The notes under the pieces are model-generated. The model was not told where the DNA came from. It saw only the letters and a program-made list of their open reading frames with translations, and did not search any database. Position numbers and translations under genes: made by a program. Below, piece after piece: positions 15,601 through 23,587 of a stretch of 23,587 nt of DNA; the stretch's first letter is position 1, and the number at the start of each line of letters is the position of its first letter. Source of the DNA: an uncultured Alphaproteobacteria bacterium (GTDB lineage Bacteria > Pseudomonadota > Alphaproteobacteria > Rs-D84); contig CALXPA010000006.1 of the NCBI GenBank assembly GCA_944390185.1, positions 1 to 23,587 on the forward strand, given 5' to 3'.

Positions 15601-18434
15601 AAGACTATAATAATTTCTATAAATACCAAACCGTTACGAATGACAAACTGGTATCACAATCAACACTGGACATTACATCGGATGGCACGGATATCAAATT
15701 GGACACATCGAATGGTGGCACGTATTTTCTGCAGATATCTGACGCGTCTGGTAAAATTCTGGCGAACATAAAATATTTTGTTGCGGGTGCAAATACAACA
15801 CTGGCCCCGGACACGAACGCAGAATTGCAAATCAAACTGGACGCCACAGAATACGCACCGGGCGACGACATCGCAGTCAGCATAACGGCCCCATATACAG
15901 GTACCGGTCTGATAACAATTGAACGCGACCGTGTCTATGCATACCAATGGTTCAACACTGACACAACATCATCTGTCCAGCACATAAAACTGCCACGTGA
16001 TTTTGCGGGCACAGGATATGTTAACGTATCTTTTGTACGCGACATCAACAGCCGTGACGTATTCACCAGTCCATACACATACGCCGTTGCACCGTTTTCT
16101 GCGAACACGTCGGCACATGAAATAAAAATCAAACTGGATGTGCCAGAAACAGTGACAGACAATAAACTGGAAATAAAATATACAGCAAATAAATCTGGTC
16201 GCATGATGTTATTCGCAATCAACACCGGGATTTTACAGGTTGCAAAATATCAAATACCAAACCCATTGGCGTACTTTTTCCAGAAATCTGCGTTACAGGT
16301 GAACACGTACCAGATTTTATCGTTGTTATTACCTGAATACAACATATTGCGCCAATATGCAAAAACCGGGGGTGGCGACTATGGCGGCGAATCTGGCGCG
16401 CTGGAGCAAATAACAACCAACCCATTTGGGCGGCAAACACTGCCACCTGTGGCATTTTATTCAAAAATTTTGGACGTCCGTGCGAATACCCCGGGCACTG
16501 TCGTGTTTGATATTCCTGAATACTTTAATGGCGAAGTCAGCGTATTCGCCGTGGCGGCACGCGACGACGCCATCGGCAGCGCGGACACCAAAACCCTGGT
16601 TCAATCACCACTGGTGATATCGACATCTGCACCGCTGGCGGTGGCACCTGGGGATTCTTTTAAAATAAATTCGGTAATTACAAACATGACTGGCGCTGAT
16701 ACACCCGTATCCGTGTCAACAACCGGCGGTGACAGAATCAAGATTGCAAATTCTGACGCATCGTCAGAAATTGCCACCGACACAGAACACTTGTTCACAT
16801 TTGACGCACACGCAACCCAGATTTTAGGAAACGCAACAATCACAACGTTGGCAACCGCAACCCCAACAGATAACGATGTGATTCAACGTCAAAACACAGT
16901 AACCCTGTCTGTGCGCCCGACCAGCCAATTTGAAACCCATATAAAAATTGGCGCAATCGATTCAGAAAAAACACGAATTCGTGACTTTGCCCCGGACATG
17001 TACCCAGAATTTGCCACACGCCATTTGTACATATCACGCGGTGCATCGGCGATGATACGCCCACTGTACATGTACCTGTCTGATTACGAATGGCCATGTA
17101 CAGAACAACTGGTATCACGTGCAATACCGTACGCACTGTTCCCGGATGATGCGGTGCTGGGCACAACATTTGATACGTCTGCGACACATATCACAGAAAC
17201 GATAAACATGCTGAAAAATCGCCAGAATGACGACGGATCGTTCAGTTTGTGGCCCGGTTCAGATTCTGTCACAACGATGTCCGGCCCTGATACCGCATAC
17301 CTGACCGCGTACGTTGCACAGTTCTTGACGATTGCCCGGGATGCTGGATTTACCATTGCACCCCAGATGTTGTCACGTGCGCTGGATTACCTGCGCAGTT
17401 TTGCCGGCGGCACAATCACGGATGATGCGTATGCCGCCGCTGTGGCATATGCGATATACGTGATATCAGAAAATGAATACGTCACAACCAGTTACATTGA
17501 CACATTCATACAATACGCTGATGAACATATTCCTGATTGGCCGACACGCCTGGCGGGTGCATACATTGCGGCATCGTACAAAATTTTACACCAAGATTCC
17601 CAGGCCGACCGCCTGATTGCCGAATATGCACCATCACGGACCCAACGTTTTGAATACACATCCATGTTTGATAACAATGTTGCAAATGATGCGATGTACC
17701 ACTACCTGGGGGCCAAGTATTTTAATATCGCCGCAATGAATAATTCAGACACGATGCAGCAATACATAAACGCTGGTGATTACAGCGCATATACATCCGC
17801 TGCGATAATCATGGCCCTATCCGGCAACCAGACGTCTGATACTGCCGACGTGCCAGAAATATCGGTGACAACAAATGACGGTGACATAGACATTCCACAC
17901 GACACAGACAATATCTTGGTTGATATTCCGTCGGGGGCAACACGCATTGACATCGCATGCCCCGAATGCACAGACACATCACCGCTGTACTATGCCACCC
18001 TGGTCCAGGGGTATCCAACACACACCGACACACACAGTGATGGCATTGAAATCATTCGTGAATATTTTGACGCATCTGGGGATCGGATAACATCTGGTTC
18101 AATTGGCGACATCGTCACCGTCAAGATATCTGCCCGCACACGCGGTGGCACAGATACCGTATCAAACGTCGTAATCACCGACCTGTTACCGGGCGGCATA
18201 ATCGCCACACCCGGGACCATTACGGGTGATGCCGAATTCACAGAAATTCGTGAAGACCGGGTATTAATCTATACCACGCTGGACCGCACCCCGCGTGAGT
18301 TCACATACACGGGGCAACTGGGGGCGGTTGGCGAATTTGCCATTGCACCAATTGCGGCCCAGTCTATGTACAACGCACAAATCAGCGCCACAGGACGCGA
18401 CGGCACATTCACGGTATACGATGTTTCAAAATAA
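12684..18434 (+). CDS. yfhM: Bacterial alpha-2-macroglobulin (YfhM type), membrane-anchored, thioester intact
   Basis: Periplasmic protease inhibitor thought to trap attacking proteases and bind them covalently, protecting the envelope. 1,916 residues. Residues 1-22 are basic, then one membrane helix (about 23-45, IITGIITALAIIIGTVLLWW) anchors it in the inner membrane; E. coli YfhM is instead a lipoprotein. Repeated macroglobulin-like beta domains run to about 1225, then a Gly-rich, bait-like linker (about 1227-1252, GGGDYGGESG), the A2M domain (about 1255-1345, PVAFYSKILDVRA), and the helical thioester domain beginning WPCTEQ, with Cys1472 and Gln1475 forming the thioester. The C-terminus is a beta domain. 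AAAGGA lies 8 nt before the ATG. The last 14 bases overlap pbpC, the partner found next to it in many Proteobacteria. Confidence 0.95.
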   Translation: MKTSHTGARRSAQQRKRITKRKWIITGIITALAIIIGTVLLWWRIGASGNTTKLVADVSAPGVMEFSDNATMFFATPTSIPEPNNTRTIRTPDAVTISYIHEQGPFAPAFRMDLGPDDLSDRIKITPFMRGTWSLRGNSTLVFRPDDAWPADTRFSVKIDASLFADDVHIDSKRIAFTTPPITAHVDNFNLYPNPDDKKSVIAVAVIEFDYAINPTDFNDRISLKLDGEYVDFRTEFDRFYRTAFIISAPIQITDDARALRLKLNRVPAMAGDAHTEKITAHVTVESADNMFKITSLETNIADDNDGNSRQLILLNTTATVASSVKWDEYITAYLLPKYHDGDASGDAPSHTWQNDEITDAVLQESQKLDLTQLDFATPNGVHQYAFAYNVSEPDTRYIYVSVAPGARSASDFIMRNGLAQVMRVPYPPESVEIAGRGALLSLGGDKTLGIVARGGVDTAYVNLYKIKSSEINHLISQTYDVFSSAMEFKSWAFGVYDMSTVFQKRISFANPSMTRANYASIDLGDYLDRTYGDNTGIFVIQTGTSENSAEYNDKRLILLTDMGIIRKVNSDESSSVFVSNLSGGTPAPDVKISVLGRNGTAIWAGRTDASGRVQIPSFPWSEYRNAQEPVAIVARQNDDVSFIPFNAYNQRVEYSKFDVDGTYAASMTPMNAFLFTDRGIYRPGETIVIGGIVKEKSFASLAGVPVKIELRDVRGRLALERTISLTSDGMFDVSYAIPENAPLGTWWVHVYSLNSRDTVQDMLGNTSFDVQEFVPDTMKITANITGANDNGWIATNDLVANVSLRNLFGTPATNRRISARATLTPIQYSFPEYSGYTFTPNFIPDDALATRTATAGQTFSVELPDTTTDDNGAAVLDVKFNNVIPMGTYALTMNIHGYDAGAGTSVQTNISTRVSDAKFLVGYKTSSDLSYINRNANHTVNLVALAADGTKTDALDLTLRLMRRENQTTLVKDYNNFYKYQTVTNDKLVSQSTLDITSDGTDIKLDTSNGGTYFLQISDASGKILANIKYFVAGANTTLAPDTNAELQIKLDATEYAPGDDIAVSITAPYTGTGLITIERDRVYAYQWFNTDTTSSVQHIKLPRDFAGTGYVNVSFVRDINSRDVFTSPYTYAVAPFSANTSAHEIKIKLDVPETVTDNKLEIKYTANKSGRMMLFAINTGILQVAKYQIPNPLAYFFQKSALQVNTYQILSLLLPEYNILRQYAKTGGGDYGGESGALEQITTNPFGRQTLPPVAFYSKILDVRANTPGTVVFDIPEYFNGEVSVFAVAARDDAIGSADTKTLVQSPLVISTSAPLAVAPGDSFKINSVITNMTGADTPVSVSTTGGDRIKIANSDASSEIATDTEHLFTFDAHATQILGNATITTLATATPTDNDVIQRQNTVTLSVRPTSQFETHIKIGAIDSEKTRIRDFAPDMYPEFATRHLYISRGASAMIRPLYMYLSDYEWPCTEQLVSRAIPYALFPDDAVLGTTFDTSATHITETINMLKNRQNDDGSFSLWPGSDSVTTMSGPDTAYLTAYVAQFLTIARDAGFTIAPQMLSRALDYLRSFAGGTITDDAYAAAVAYAIYVISENEYVTTSYIDTFIQYADEHIPDWPTRLAGAYIAASYKILHQDSQADRLIAEYAPSRTQRFEYTSMFDNNVANDAMYHYLGAKYFNIAAMNNSDTMQQYINAGDYSAYTSAAIIMALSGNQTSDTADVPEISVTTNDGDIDIPHDTDNILVDIPSGATRIDIACPECTDTSPLYYATLVQGYPTHTDTHSDGIEIIREYFDASGDRITSGSIGDIVTVKISARTRGGTDTVSNVVITDLLPGGIIATPGTITGDAEFTEIREDRVLIYTTLDRTPREFTYTGQLGAVGEFAIAPIAAQSMYNAQISATGRDGTFTVYDVSK

Positions 18435-20832
18435 CAAAACCCCAGCGGCGTTCATACAGCGAATATGGTGGCACATTCGTCACCATCGCTGGCTGTATGG
18501 AATTTTACTGGCCGCTGTGTTGGCATACACAATCGTCCAAATATTTTTCACCCCACCGTTATTAACGAACACAATGTTTGGCCACGCATACATGTCACGC
18601 GACGGCGAACTGTTACGAATATCACTGACCCCGGATGACAAGTACCGCCTGTACACCCCACTGGATGAAATCAGTCCATACGTACGCCACGCCACAATTT
18701 TATATGAAGACAGATTTTTCAAATATCATCCTGGCGTCAATCCTGTTGCCCTGGCACGCGCCACCATAGATTATATTTCTGGTGTTCCGCATCCGGCGGG
18801 CGCATCCACAATCACGATGCAGGTTGCCCGCCTGAAATACGATATGAACACCCGGGGAATCGGGGGAAAACTGAAACAGATTGCCGCGGCATTATACATT
18901 GATTTATTTTATTCCAAAGATGAAATTCTGGAAGCATATCTGAACCTGGCACCATATGGCGGCAACATAGAAAGCATTGGTGCCGCATCATTAATCTATT
19001 TTGATAAACCCGCCAGCCAATTAAACAAAATAGAATCAATCACCCTGGCAACAGTTCCCCAGAATCCTGTAAAGCGCGGACTTAACACGCGTGCCGGATT
19101 GTCCAACATAATGAAAATGCGTGGTGATTTAGTTCGCAGATGGATTGAACACACCCCTGCAGATACATCCTTGACAACACTGGCCGACATGCCATTGGAT
19201 GTCAGAACCACGCGCGAATTACCGTTTTACGCGCCACACTTTGTGAATTATATGGTGTCGCAATCTGGATTAGATTGGAATAATATCGGCCCACACGATT
19301 GGGAAACACGAACGACATTGGATTTAGGATTACAACAAAAACTGGAAAACATGCTGGCCGCCCAAATTGCCGCACGGCGCGATGTTGGAATTACCAACGC
19401 CGCCGCAATTTTGGTAAATTATAAAACAATGGAAACCTTGGCATACATCGGATCTGCGGATTATTTTGATAAACGCATCTATGGCGAAAATGATGGCGTT
19501 CGTGCCCGCCGCAGTCCTGGGTCAACGCTAAAGCCACTGATATACGCCGCCGCGGTTGACATGGGACTAATCCATTCTATGACATTATTAAAAGATGCAA
19601 AAATAAATTTTGGCGTATATGCCCCAGAAAATTCAGACAATGAATTTTACGGTCCGGTTCTGGCGCGGGATGCGCTGACACATTCACGAAACATTCCAGC
19701 AATAAATTTGCTGCGTCAAATCGGCACCAAGAATTTTTACAAAATTTTATCAGATTCCGGTGTTTCGAATTTAAAATCACCCGATTATTATGGAATATCT
19801 GTTGCTCTGGGTGGGGCCGAGGTCTCTATGTTCGAACTGGCCGACATATATGCAACAATGGCGAATCTGGGACTGCGACACAAAATCCGCACGAACACAG
19901 ATGTTCCACTGGATGCCGGTCATCAACTTCTCTCGCCCGAGGCATTTTTTATCACCATGGACATGCTGGCGCGACAACAGACGCCAACGAAAAAAATCCC
20001 GTTTACCCGCGCACCGGCCGCACAATTGCGCCACTATTGGAAGACCGGCACATCATCATCATTCCGCGACGCATGGACGGCGGGCATATTTGGTGACTTT
20101 GTCCTGGTTGTATGGGTTGGCAACTTTGACGGCACGCCGAATAACGCATTCAGTGGCGCCCACGCCGCCGCCCCGATATACTTTTCACTGGCCGCCGCCA
20201 CCCAAGAATATTTCGCCACGCACGGTACACCAATTACAAACAATAACTTTCTGCGTGATGATTTGAATATATCAGAAATAGAAATGTGTGATGGTGTGGG
20301 TGGTCTGGCGGGGAAATATTGCCCAAAAACGGTGCGCGCATATTTTATCCCAGGCAAATCACCAATTGATACCGCATCAGTATATCGCGCCATACCAATT
20401 GATACGAAAACCGGCCTGCGCGCGTGCAGTCGCAATCCCGATACAACGAAAATGGTGGTTTATGAATTTTGGGATGCCGAATACCTGGACATGTTTCGGC
20501 GCGCGGGCGTGCAACGCAATACGCCACCGCCATTTATGCCAGGGTGCAGTCTGGACGCCGTCATGTCTGGTCGTGACGTTCCGACCATTATATCACCAAT
20601 CCCAGACACCCGCACGGTAATAACAGACAACAATGACACCGCCGAAATAACATTCCGCGCAATCTCTGATATGCCAGATGCAAAAATATTCTGGTTCCTG
20701 GACGACAAAATGATTGGCACAACAATGTCTGGGGATATACTGCAATACCGCACAAAAATTGGCGATCATGTTGTACGTGCAATCGATGAAATGGGCGGCG
20801 GCACACGCATCGAATTCAGTGTTGTCAAATAA
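18421..20832 (+). CDS. pbpC: Penicillin-binding protein 1C (bifunctional transglycosylase/transpeptidase)
   Basis: Class A PBP that polymerises and crosslinks peptidoglycan from the inner membrane. 803 residues. One membrane helix (about 27-45) precedes a GT51 transglycosylase domain with EDRFFKYHPG (catalytic Glu96) and GASTITMQ (127-134). The transpeptidase domain has SxxK as STLK (Ser368-Lys371), SRN (422-424) and KTGT (541-544). A C-terminal PBP1C domain follows (about 700-803), ending in a beta sandwich. The frame is open upstream to 18295, but the ATG at 18421 begins a normal short cytoplasmic tail and overlaps the A2M stop by 14 nt, a coupling arrangement. With A2M it likely forms the known defence/repair pair: PBP1C mends the wall where A2M traps proteases. 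Confidence 0.96.
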   Translation: MFQNNKTPAAFIQRIWWHIRHHRWLYGILLAAVLAYTIVQIFFTPPLLTNTMFGHAYMSRDGELLRISLTPDDKYRLYTPLDEISPYVRHATILYEDRFFKYHPGVNPVALARATIDYISGVPHPAGASTITMQVARLKYDMNTRGIGGKLKQIAAALYIDLFYSKDEILEAYLNLAPYGGNIESIGAASLIYFDKPASQLNKIESITLATVPQNPVKRGLNTRAGLSNIMKMRGDLVRRWIEHTPADTSLTTLADMPLDVRTTRELPFYAPHFVNYMVSQSGLDWNNIGPHDWETRTTLDLGLQQKLENMLAAQIAARRDVGITNAAAILVNYKTMETLAYIGSADYFDKRIYGENDGVRARRSPGSTLKPLIYAAAVDMGLIHSMTLLKDAKINFGVYAPENSDNEFYGPVLARDALTHSRNIPAINLLRQIGTKNFYKILSDSGVSNLKSPDYYGISVALGGAEVSMFELADIYATMANLGLRHKIRTNTDVPLDAGHQLLSPEAFFITMDMLARQQTPTKKIPFTRAPAAQLRHYWKTGTSSSFRDAWTAGIFGDFVLVVWVGNFDGTPNNAFSGAHAAAPIYFSLAAATQEYFATHGTPITNNNFLRDDLNISEIEMCDGVGGLAGKYCPKTVRAYFIPGKSPIDTASVYRAIPIDTKTGLRACSRNPDTTKMVVYEFWDAEYLDMFRRAGVQRNTPPPFMPGCSLDAVMSGRDVPTIISPIPDTRTVITDNNDTAEITFRAISDMPDAKIFWFLDDKMIGTTMSGDILQYRTKIGDHVVRAIDEMGGGTRIEFSVVK

Positions 20833-20854
20833 ACACCGAAACAAATTGCCGTAA

Positions 20855-21745
20855 TCACAGCAAGAATTTTGTTATATAGTTAAACGATATGCCAAAGATT
20901 AAATTACTGCCATACAGGTCTGTTTGACGTGCCCGCGCCAAACGGTATTGAACATACGGCCCCATTGTAAAATCGCCCCACAGATTTGTATCCAGACGCA
21001 CCACCGCACTGAAATCGCGTTCTAAATCCGTTCCGACATATTCAGAATATAAAAAATATTCACGATAATACCCATCCGATGAAAACTTTACCCCGTCGCG
21101 CACAGGATATTCCAACCGCCATCCAAATTCCGCACCCAGTTTGCTGTTCTGGCTGCCGGCATAGGTAAAATCATATTCATGTATTCCGGTCAGATATAAA
21201 CTTTTAATAACCGTGTGGTCGAACAAAGAAATACCGGCACTGGAACGCACGATATTCTGACGTGGCGAATCATCAGTATCGACAAACTGCGTTTCATACG
21301 CTGCGCGCACAGTGGGCCCAAACTTTAACCCCGAAAAGTCCCAGCACGCATAAGACAAATCACTGGAATACAAAATTTTATCAGCATTCTCGTCTGTTGT
21401 TGCGGGGGCATCATACGGTCGCAATGTTGTGCGTCCATATTCCATAACCAGACTGTTATCCCATTTAAATTTATTTCGTGTAAATTCCAGAATAGTATCG
21501 AACACGCCCTTGAAAAAATCTTGGCTGGTGGCATTCAGTGCCGCGACGGGGGAATCCTGGTATTCGGCGGCATTACGTACCTGGGTTTTCGACCAATCCA
21601 GCCCAATCCGGCGCACAGACAATTGCAGTTTATCCGTATCGTCCGATATGCCAAATATCGGACCACGACCGGCACTATCATCCGCGGTGGCAACGCCCGA
21701 CACCAACAGCATACATAAACAAACCGACCAGAATTTGAATTTCAT
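20855..21745 (-). CDS. Exported barrel-like outer-membrane protein of unknown family
   Basis: 296 residues with a signal peptide (about 1-21, ATA|D). The body alternates aromatic and polar residues in strand-length stretches (for example FGWRLEYPVRDGVKFSSDGYYREYFLYSEYVG and FTMGPYVQYRLARA), typical of outer-membrane barrels; it ends FGISFNYITKFLL. There is no recognised motif. It is last of three same-strand exported genes, starting 4 nt after the stop of the preceding gene, and it converges on pbpC with 22 nt between and no evident terminator. A possible role in adhesion or transport cannot be read from the sequence. Confidence 0.75.
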   Translation of the reverse strand: MKFKFWSVCLCMLLVSGVATADDSAGRGPIFGISDDTDKLQLSVRRIGLDWSKTQVRNAAEYQDSPVAALNATSQDFFKGVFDTILEFTRNKFKWDNSLVMEYGRTTLRPYDAPATTDENADKILYSSDLSYACWDFSGLKFGPTVRAAYETQFVDTDDSPRQNIVRSSAGISLFDHTVIKSLYLTGIHEYDFTYAGSQNSKLGAEFGWRLEYPVRDGVKFSSDGYYREYFLYSEYVGTDLERDFSAVVRLDTNLWGDFTMGPYVQYRLARARQTDLYGSNLIFGISFNYITKFLL

Positions 21746-21749
21746 AACA

Positions 21750-22361
21750 CTACTTTATTATATGCAGAACACCATTTTGATCGGCATATCGCCACCCTGC
21801 GGCACTGACCAGTGCGGTAAATTCCGCACGCGCCGACGACGGAATTTCGACAGTAATCTGATTTCCATTGATATATTTTGTCATCATATCAATACCGTTT
21901 TCACGCACAATCTGGTTTAGTTCTATCCAGCGCGCCAATTTATCAGACATAACCACCTGGGCCACAAACACATCCCCTGTTTTTCCATCAGACAGCCAAT
22001 TTTGCACATTATTTTCCGTCATCCATGCACGCGCCGCATCGGCATCGATGGTCATCGTAATATCGGCCGAATACGTGGTATCTGATTGTTTTTCCCCACT
22101 GATTGACGACGACGCCACCAGCCCAGCCAACGTACCAGACGTTGCGTTATCCAGCGCACTGGCCAGTTGATCTGGGATTGAATACGGCCCCAACACATCA
22201 ACAATAATTTGACGACGCGCTTCGTCCATTGCCATATTTTTGGCCATGGCGGCGGTTTCACTGGTCACATTAACCGATGCCACGCCCGATAAATCGGCAC
22301 CAATCGCGCCAACTGGCGCGATTGTGCAACACAACATCAACAATAGTTTTTTACAATTCAT
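21750..22361 (-). CDS. Small periplasmic protein, DUF2066/LPP20-like in part
   Basis: 203 residues from the ATG at 22361. Signal peptide (about 1-22, AIGA|D), then VNVTSETAAMAKNMAMDEARRQ, an Ala-rich helix motif seen at the start of LPP20/DUF2066-like periplasmic proteins, a beta strand pair around TTYSADITMTID, and the region ARAWMTENNVQNWL. The resemblance is by eye only. A TTG two codons upstream could also start the frame but has no better ribosome site. It lies 6 nt after the preceding outer-membrane gene and 4 nt before the next, so it is the middle gene of a compact unit and may serve as a periplasmic partner of the two barrels. Confidence 0.7.
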   Translation of the reverse strand: MNCKKLLLMLCCTIAPVGAIGADLSGVASVNVTSETAAMAKNMAMDEARRQIIVDVLGPYSIPDQLASALDNATSGTLAGLVASSSISGEKQSDTTYSADITMTIDADAARAWMTENNVQNWLSDGKTGDVFVAQVVMSDKLARWIELNQIVRENGIDMMTKYINGNQITVEIPSSARAEFTALVSAAGWRYADQNGVLHIIK

Positions 22362-22367
22362 TTTCAA

Positions 22368-23587
22368 TTAAAACCGTGCATTTATCCCAACGCGAATTCC
22401 CAATGATTTATAGAACGATTCTATTTCATCTTGGGTCTCGCACACACCACCGGGGCATGCTTCGCGCAGGTATTCAATATTCATCGCGGTCCCGTCACCC
22501 TTTGGCACACCCGACAGGTCTGGATTTTCTGCCGCGGCAATGCCCAACATAATTTCTTCGGCCGTATAATCATGCCCGCCGTAATTGCCACCCGACGAGT
22601 ATTTCTTTTCATACACAGCCAAACGTTCGTTATATAAATCATCGTAATAATTCATATTCAGATACGTTTTGGCGTCCGCACCGCTGACCGTATAGTAATC
22701 ATATGTCACACCAATTGATAATGCAACCGAATCGGTAAGCGCGGTTGTCCAGTTCGCCCCTGCACCAAAATGGAACGCACCAAACATCCCAGTAGAATCT
22801 TCGACACTTTTAGGATGCTGCCAATCAAAGCGATATGGCTGGTCCCCCACGGATTCATATCCTGGCAACCCCAATTCCACCCGGGCGTTGACCGCGTTAT
22901 TCTGGTTAATATCATAATCCATATCCAACGCCAAATACGGTCCCATCCATGTCGTTTCATATGAATGGCTGGTGCCCGGCTGCTCGTAATAATAGGTACC
23001 GGCCGTATCTACATGTGTCGACCCATCAGGAATCTGTACAGGCACTTCTATGTCATCCCGCCAAATAACAGAATTACCGTTATCATTTTTAAATATCAAA
23101 ATCGGGTCGCATTGAATTTCACCGTTAATCTCAAAGCATTGGGCTGTATCAACCGCCAAACCATAGTTGTTTTCGGTTGTTAATTTATATTTCAAATACC
23201 GGAAACCAATTGACGGAGTAAATGAAACCTTACCCGCACGGAACATATCTGTCAGGCCGACCCCCATATTGAACCCCAGCATATTGCCCCCCTTGCTGGT
23301 ACCGATTGACACGGCATGTCCAATCTGTTCACCGATGACCGTCTTTTGGTCTTCGGTAACCCATTGGGTCACAAAATATCCACCATTGGAAATATCGTCA
23401 TCGTACATGGCACTTTCGCCCCATTGCATACCGTACAGCAACCCTGCATCAATCTGCATTGTGGTCTTACCAACCCCGAACGCATATCCGGCCGACACAT
23501 CCAAAACATTCCATGCAATATTGTCATAGCTTAATAAACTGCCGGCTGACTTCATATCGAATTGCCATTGCGCCATTTGATGTGAAA
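22368..23587 (-). CDS. Large outer-membrane beta-barrel protein, N-terminus cut by window edge
   Basis: At least 405 residues; the frame remains open to the window edge, so the signal peptide and start lie outside. The internal ATG at 23576 is probably not the start, because the sequence that follows is already barrel-like (DVSAGYAFGVGKTTMQIDAG). Many amphipathic strands, long acidic/aromatic loops, and a C-terminal GIRVGINARF with terminal Phe indicate an outer-membrane barrel assembled by BamA. Two Cys pairs lie in loops (CFEINGEIQC and CPGGVC). Family not recognised; a protease or receptor role cannot be excluded. First visible gene of the three-gene exported cluster. Confidence 0.75.
   Translation of the reverse strand, partial: SHQMAQWQFDMKSAGSLLSYDNIAWNVLDVSAGYAFGVGKTTMQIDAGLLYGMQWGESAMYDDDISNGGYFVTQWVTEDQKTVIGEQIGHAVSIGTSKGGNMLGFNMGVGLTDMFRAGKVSFTPSIGFRYLKYKLTTENNYGLAVDTAQCFEINGEIQCDPILIFKNDNGNSVIWRDDIEVPVQIPDGSTHVDTAGTYYYEQPGTSHSYETTWMGPYLALDMDYDINQNNAVNARVELGLPGYESVGDQPYRFDWQHPKSVEDSTGMFGAFHFGAGANWTTALTDSVALSIGVTYDYYTVSGADAKTYLNMNYYDDLYNERLAVYEKKYSSGGNYGGHDYTAEEIMLGIAAAENPDLSGVPKGDGTAMNIEYLREACPGGVCETQDEIESFYKSLGIRVGINARF

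Noticed and set aside
18295..18420. Upstream start for pbpC
   Set aside because: The extra 42 residues overlap the A2M coding end, are not membrane-like and have no ribosome site; 18421 gives a normal PBP1C start.
22362..22367. TTG start two codons upstream for the small periplasmic protein
   Set aside because: The ATG at 22361 gives a clean signal peptide; no stronger ribosome site supports TTG, though it cannot be excluded.

Overview
The window looks like the chromosome of a Gram-negative, probably anaerobic and host-associated alphaproteobacterium. The grounds are an EnvC-type murein hydrolase activator near an S41 peptidase (a pairing common in Alphaproteobacteria), several signal-peptide/beta-barrel outer-membrane proteins, an rpsB-tsf pair, and a single-chain pyruvate:ferredoxin oxidoreductase, an enzyme of anaerobic metabolism. 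TGA is used as a stop (ctpA, tsf, recombinase), so the standard bacterial code applies. Lineage is inferred from gene content and protein style only. Genes are tightly packed and no gene-free stretch exceeds about 190 bases. I saw no tRNA, rRNA, CRISPR array or insertion sequence.

Layout. 1-2781 (-): 3'-truncated nifJ/PFOR with its own promoter. 2899-4335 (-): ctpA. 4502-6150 (+): a two-gene unit under a near-consensus promoter, encoding a Fic-fold protein whose catalytic His is Gln, then an APH-like kinase 2 nt downstream. It sits between ctpA and envC. 6163-8866 (-): envC, tyrS and a small unknown gene in a compact run. 8975-9745 (-): an outer-membrane barrel protein. 9871-11694 (-): tsf and rpsB, with a structured leader and a good promoter. 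11883-12497 (-): a serine recombinase. 12684-20832 (+): a membrane-anchored bacterial alpha-2-macroglobulin with an intact thioester motif, overlapping pbpC (PBP1C). 20855-23587 (-): three tightly spaced exported proteins, two barrel-like outer-membrane proteins flanking a small periplasmic protein.

Much of the window serves the envelope: septal peptidoglycan hydrolysis control (EnvC), periplasmic proteolysis (CtpA), peptidoglycan synthesis or repair plus protease trapping (PBP1C/A2M), and surface barrels. Translation (TyrS, S2, EF-Ts) and pyruvate oxidation (PFOR) are the housekeeping part. The best candidate for something undescribed is the pseudo-Fic/kinase pair and its unusual intergenic control region. 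That region carries a 12-nt direct repeat and a 23-nt element almost repeated in the leader of the A2M gene 8 kb away. Secondary candidates are the exported three-gene cluster at the right edge and the recombinase next to the A2M promoter.
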